Of a DNA stretch of 7,444 bases, positions 6,092 through 7,444 are shown one piece after another (positions within the stretch are counted from its first letter, which is position 1; each line of letters starts with the position of its first letter). This stretch comes from Actinoplanes liguriensis. GTDB taxonomy: Bacteria; Actinomycetota; Actinomycetes; Mycobacteriales; Micromonosporaceae. The notes under the pieces were generated by a model, which did not search any database, had not been told where the DNA came from, and worked only from the letters and a program-made list of their open reading frames with translations. The stretch covers positions 38,302 through 45,745 of the forward strand of contig KL571329.1 of the NCBI GenBank assembly GCA_000715855.1, in the 5' to 3' direction. The position numbers and the translations under genes were made by a program.

Positions 6092-6109
6092 GCGGTTCCG
6101 CCGAACTGC
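6092..6109 (+). terminator. Possible hairpin terminator after the two-component operon
   Basis: GCGGTTC (6092-6098), loop CGCC, and GAACTGC (6103-6109) form a seven-pair stem in RNA, including one G-U pair. No T-run follows. Terminators without a T-run are common in actinomycetes, but the evidence is weak. Confidence 0.25.
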
Positions 6110-6149
6110 CGCGCGCAAGATCATGAGTTGGGAGCCCCGCCACATTCGC

Positions 6150-6161
6150 TTGTCCTACATT
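6150..6161 (+). promoter_or_regulatory. GntR (FadR-type) operator-like site overlapping a -10-like box
   Basis: TTGTCCTACAT (6150-6160) contains the perfect inverted repeat TGT-CCT-ACA and fits the FadR-subfamily operator pattern T.GT...AC.A except at the last base. TACATT (6156-6161) within it matches four of six -10 positions. It lies about 25 bases before the regulator start, where a self-repressing GntR protein would be expected to bind. Binding is inference. Confidence 0.4.
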
Positions 6162-6184
6162 TGGCTCAATGCGAGGCTGGCGTC

Positions 6185-6877
6185 ATGCCGAGCCTCAACC
6201 GCAACACCTCTCTGGCACAGCAGGTCGCCGACCAACTGCGCCGGCGGATCGCTGACGGCGAGTTCCCGGTCGGCGCTCTTCTCCCCACCGAGATGGAGCT
6301 GACCCAGGAGCTCGGCGTCAGCCGCAACAGCGTCCGGGAGGGGCTGCGCGCCCTCGTGCACGCCGGCCTGCTCGACGCGAAGGCGGGCTACGGCACGTTC
6401 GTCATCGCGACCAGCGACCTCGCGCCGACCCTCGCCCGCCGGATGGAGCAGGACCGTCAGGCCGACGTCGCCGAGGTGCGCCTGCTGCTGGAGCGCGAGG
6501 GCGCCCGGCTCGCCGCGTCGCGTGCCACTGACGAGCAGATCGCCGGCCTGCGGGAAGCCCTCGCCGCGCGCCTGGCCGCGACCGACGGACCGGGCTACGC
6601 CGCCGCCGACATCGCCTTCCACCGTCTGCTGCTGGAGGCCTCCGGTAACGCCCTGCTCGCCGAGCTCTACCGCGGCTCCGGCGGCAATGAACAGGCAATT
6701 CAGTACTTGAACTCCGCCGACGTCGACTTCGCGGCCGCCGCACCCGGGCTGCGGGAGGGCGACGACGCGCACGCCGGGATCGTCGCGGCGATCGCCGCCC
6801 GCGATCCCGAGGCCGCGGCAGCCGCCGCCGAGCACATGGTCCGACTGGTACAGGAACAATCACATGATCATCGATGA
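6185..6877 (+). CDS. FadR-subfamily GntR transcriptional regulator (FCD domain)
   Basis: This 230-residue regulator binds DNA as a dimer and usually represses its own operon until a small ligand, often an organic acid, is bound. The N-terminal winged helix-turn-helix (about 7-74) shows the family pattern: ADQLRRRIADGEFPVGALLP, then the recognition helix ELGVSRNSVREGLRAL (42-57), then GLLDAKAGYGTFV (61-73). The C-terminal helical FCD domain (about 95-225) keeps the metal/ligand-binding residues D142 and H146 (DIAFHRLL), H196 (HAGIVAAI) and H217 (EHM). I chose ATG 6185 because GAGG lies eight bases upstream and the winged-helix domain begins right after it. The gene overlaps the following exporter gene by 14 bases, so the two form an operon and the exporter is the likely regulatory target. 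All hallmark residues are intact; the ligand is unknown. Confidence 0.93.
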   Translation: MPSLNRNTSLAQQVADQLRRRIADGEFPVGALLPTEMELTQELGVSRNSVREGLRALVHAGLLDAKAGYGTFVIATSDLAPTLARRMEQDRQADVAEVRLLLEREGARLAASRATDEQIAGLREALAARLAATDGPGYAAADIAFHRLLLEASGNALLAELYRGSGGNEQAIQYLNSADVDFAAAAPGLREGDDAHAGIVAAIAARDPEAAAAAAEHMVRLVQEQSHDHR

Positions 6878-7421
6878 ACGCCGGACCCGGACTCTGAGCC
6901 CCGCCCTGGTCCTGGCCGGCCTCCTGCTGGTCGCGGCGAACCTGCGAGCCGGCATCACCACCGTCGGCCCGGTTCTCGAGGAGCTGCGGCGCGACCTCGG
7001 CCTGTCCGCGCTGACCGCGTCGGCACTGATCAGCCTGCCGTTGATCGCCTTCGCCGTGGTCTCCCCGTTCGCGCCCGGCCTGGCCCGCCGGATCGGCCTC
7101 GAACGCGCCCTCGGTGCCGGGCTGGCGGTGCTCGCCGCCGGGCTCGTCGTCCGGTCGCTGCCCGGGCAACCCCTGCTGTGGGTCGGCACGGTGCTGCTCG
7201 GCGTCGCGGTCGCGGTGCTCAACGTGGTGCTTCCGGCCCTGGTCAAGCGGGACTTCCCGACCCGGATCGGGCAGGTCACCGGGACGTATTCGGCGGTGCA
7301 GGCGGTCTTCGCGGCCGGGGCGGCGGGCGCCGCCGTGCCGGTGGCGGCGCTGACCACGGCCGGCTGGCGGTTGCCGATGGGCATGTGGGCCGGGCTGGCG
7401 CTGATCGGGCTGGGCGTGCTT
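6864..7421 (+). CDS. CynX/NimT-type MFS transporter, 3'-truncated by contig end
   Basis: This is the first 186 codons of a major facilitator superfamily transporter, about the N-terminal half of a usual 390-420 residue protein. After a short basic N-terminus (MIIDERRTRT), five to six membrane helices are visible. Family signatures include NLRAGITTVGPVLEEL near 27-42, the TM2-TM3 loop ARRIGLERALGAG, LNVVLPALVKRDFP near 117-130 and TGTYSAVQAV, all typical of the CynX/NimT (cyanate / 2-nitroimidazole) branch. That branch exports small toxic compounds or imports cyanate, so efflux is likely but the substrate is open. ATG 6864 has AGGA eight bases upstream and lies within the end of the GntR gene. 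The reading frame continues into adapter sequence from 7422, so residues from there on are artificial. Confidence 0.88.
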
Positions 7422-7444
7422 CTGTCTCTTATACACATCTCTGA
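7422..7444. other. Tn5/Nextera-type sequencing adapter at contig end (artefact)
   Basis: Bases 7422-7440, CTGTCTCTTATACACATCT, are the exact reverse complement of the 19-base Tn5 mosaic end used in transposase library kits. The following CTGA fits the adapter tail that continues past some versions of that end. Frames crossing it give the known spurious peptides ending in VSYTHL and, on the minus strand, beginning MCIRDR or MYKRQ. This is not genomic sequence. Confidence 0.97.

Larger units (their letters stand above)
6015..6184. other. Intergenic region between kinase and GntR regulator
   Basis: These 170 bases hold no gene I can support. They contain a compact hairpin (6092-6109) and, close to the next gene, a GntR operator-like inverted repeat with an overlapping -10-like hexamer. 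The GntR frame is open from 6128, but that extension has no ribosome binding site and no family resemblance. Confidence 0.5.

Noticed and set aside
7422..7440. Tn5 end as evidence of a natural transposon insertion
   Set aside because: The sequence is the engineered mosaic end at the very end of the contig with no IS50 sequence, so library adapter is the explanation.
7178..7444. Plus-strand frame ending in VSYTHL and minus-strand frames starting MCIRDR or MYKRQ
   Set aside because: These ends are translated adapter sequence, and the rest is out of frame with the MFS transporter.
1..7444. CRISPR arrays, tRNA or rRNA genes, insertion sequences
   Set aside because: I saw no regularly spaced repeat array, no cloverleaf-like sequence with conserved tRNA boxes, and no transposase or terminal inverted repeats.

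Overview
The window is very GC-rich, its codons strongly favour G or C in the third position, and several genes start with GTG. It carries NarL-type and OmpR-type two-component systems and a FadR/FCD-type GntR regulator. This fits a high-GC actinomycete (Actinomycetota). A Micromonosporaceae/Actinoplanes-like source is a guess from general style, not shown. The right end is not genomic: the last 23 bases are a Tn5/Nextera-type adapter, so the window is the end of an assembled contig.

Layout, left to right. (1) 26-1255, minus: a NarL-family sensor histidine kinase with an intramembrane-type sensor domain; a gene overlapping its stop codon runs off the left edge. (2) 1256-1414: divergent intergenic region with a near-perfect tandem direct repeat. 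(3) 1415-2919, plus: a two-gene operon encoding a small YbjN/secretion-chaperone-like protein and a caspase-like (clan CD) peptidase that appears to carry a second copy of the same chaperone-like domain at its C-terminus. This is the most unusual unit in the window. (4) 2810-4054, minus: a secreted, C-terminally membrane-anchored S1 trypsin-fold protease, convergent with the caspase gene, whose open frame runs on into it. (5) 4055-4268: divergent regulatory region with three phased 13-bp tandem repeats. (6) 4269-6014, plus: an OmpR/PhoB response regulator overlapping (ATGA) a HAMP histidine kinase that is frameshifted between its first membrane segment and the rest. (7) 6185-7421, plus: a FadR-type GntR regulator overlapping a CynX/NimT-type MFS exporter, cut off by the adapter.

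How they may work together (inference): the chaperone-like protein probably partners the caspase-like peptidase, perhaps keeping it inactive or recruiting its target. The small protein and the peptidase are divergent from one two-component kinase. The surface protease is divergent from the second two-component system. A stress- or envelope-linked proteolytic module flanked by sensors is therefore plausible, but the sequence does not prove functional links between the neighbouring units. The GntR-exporter pair looks like an independent efflux cassette.
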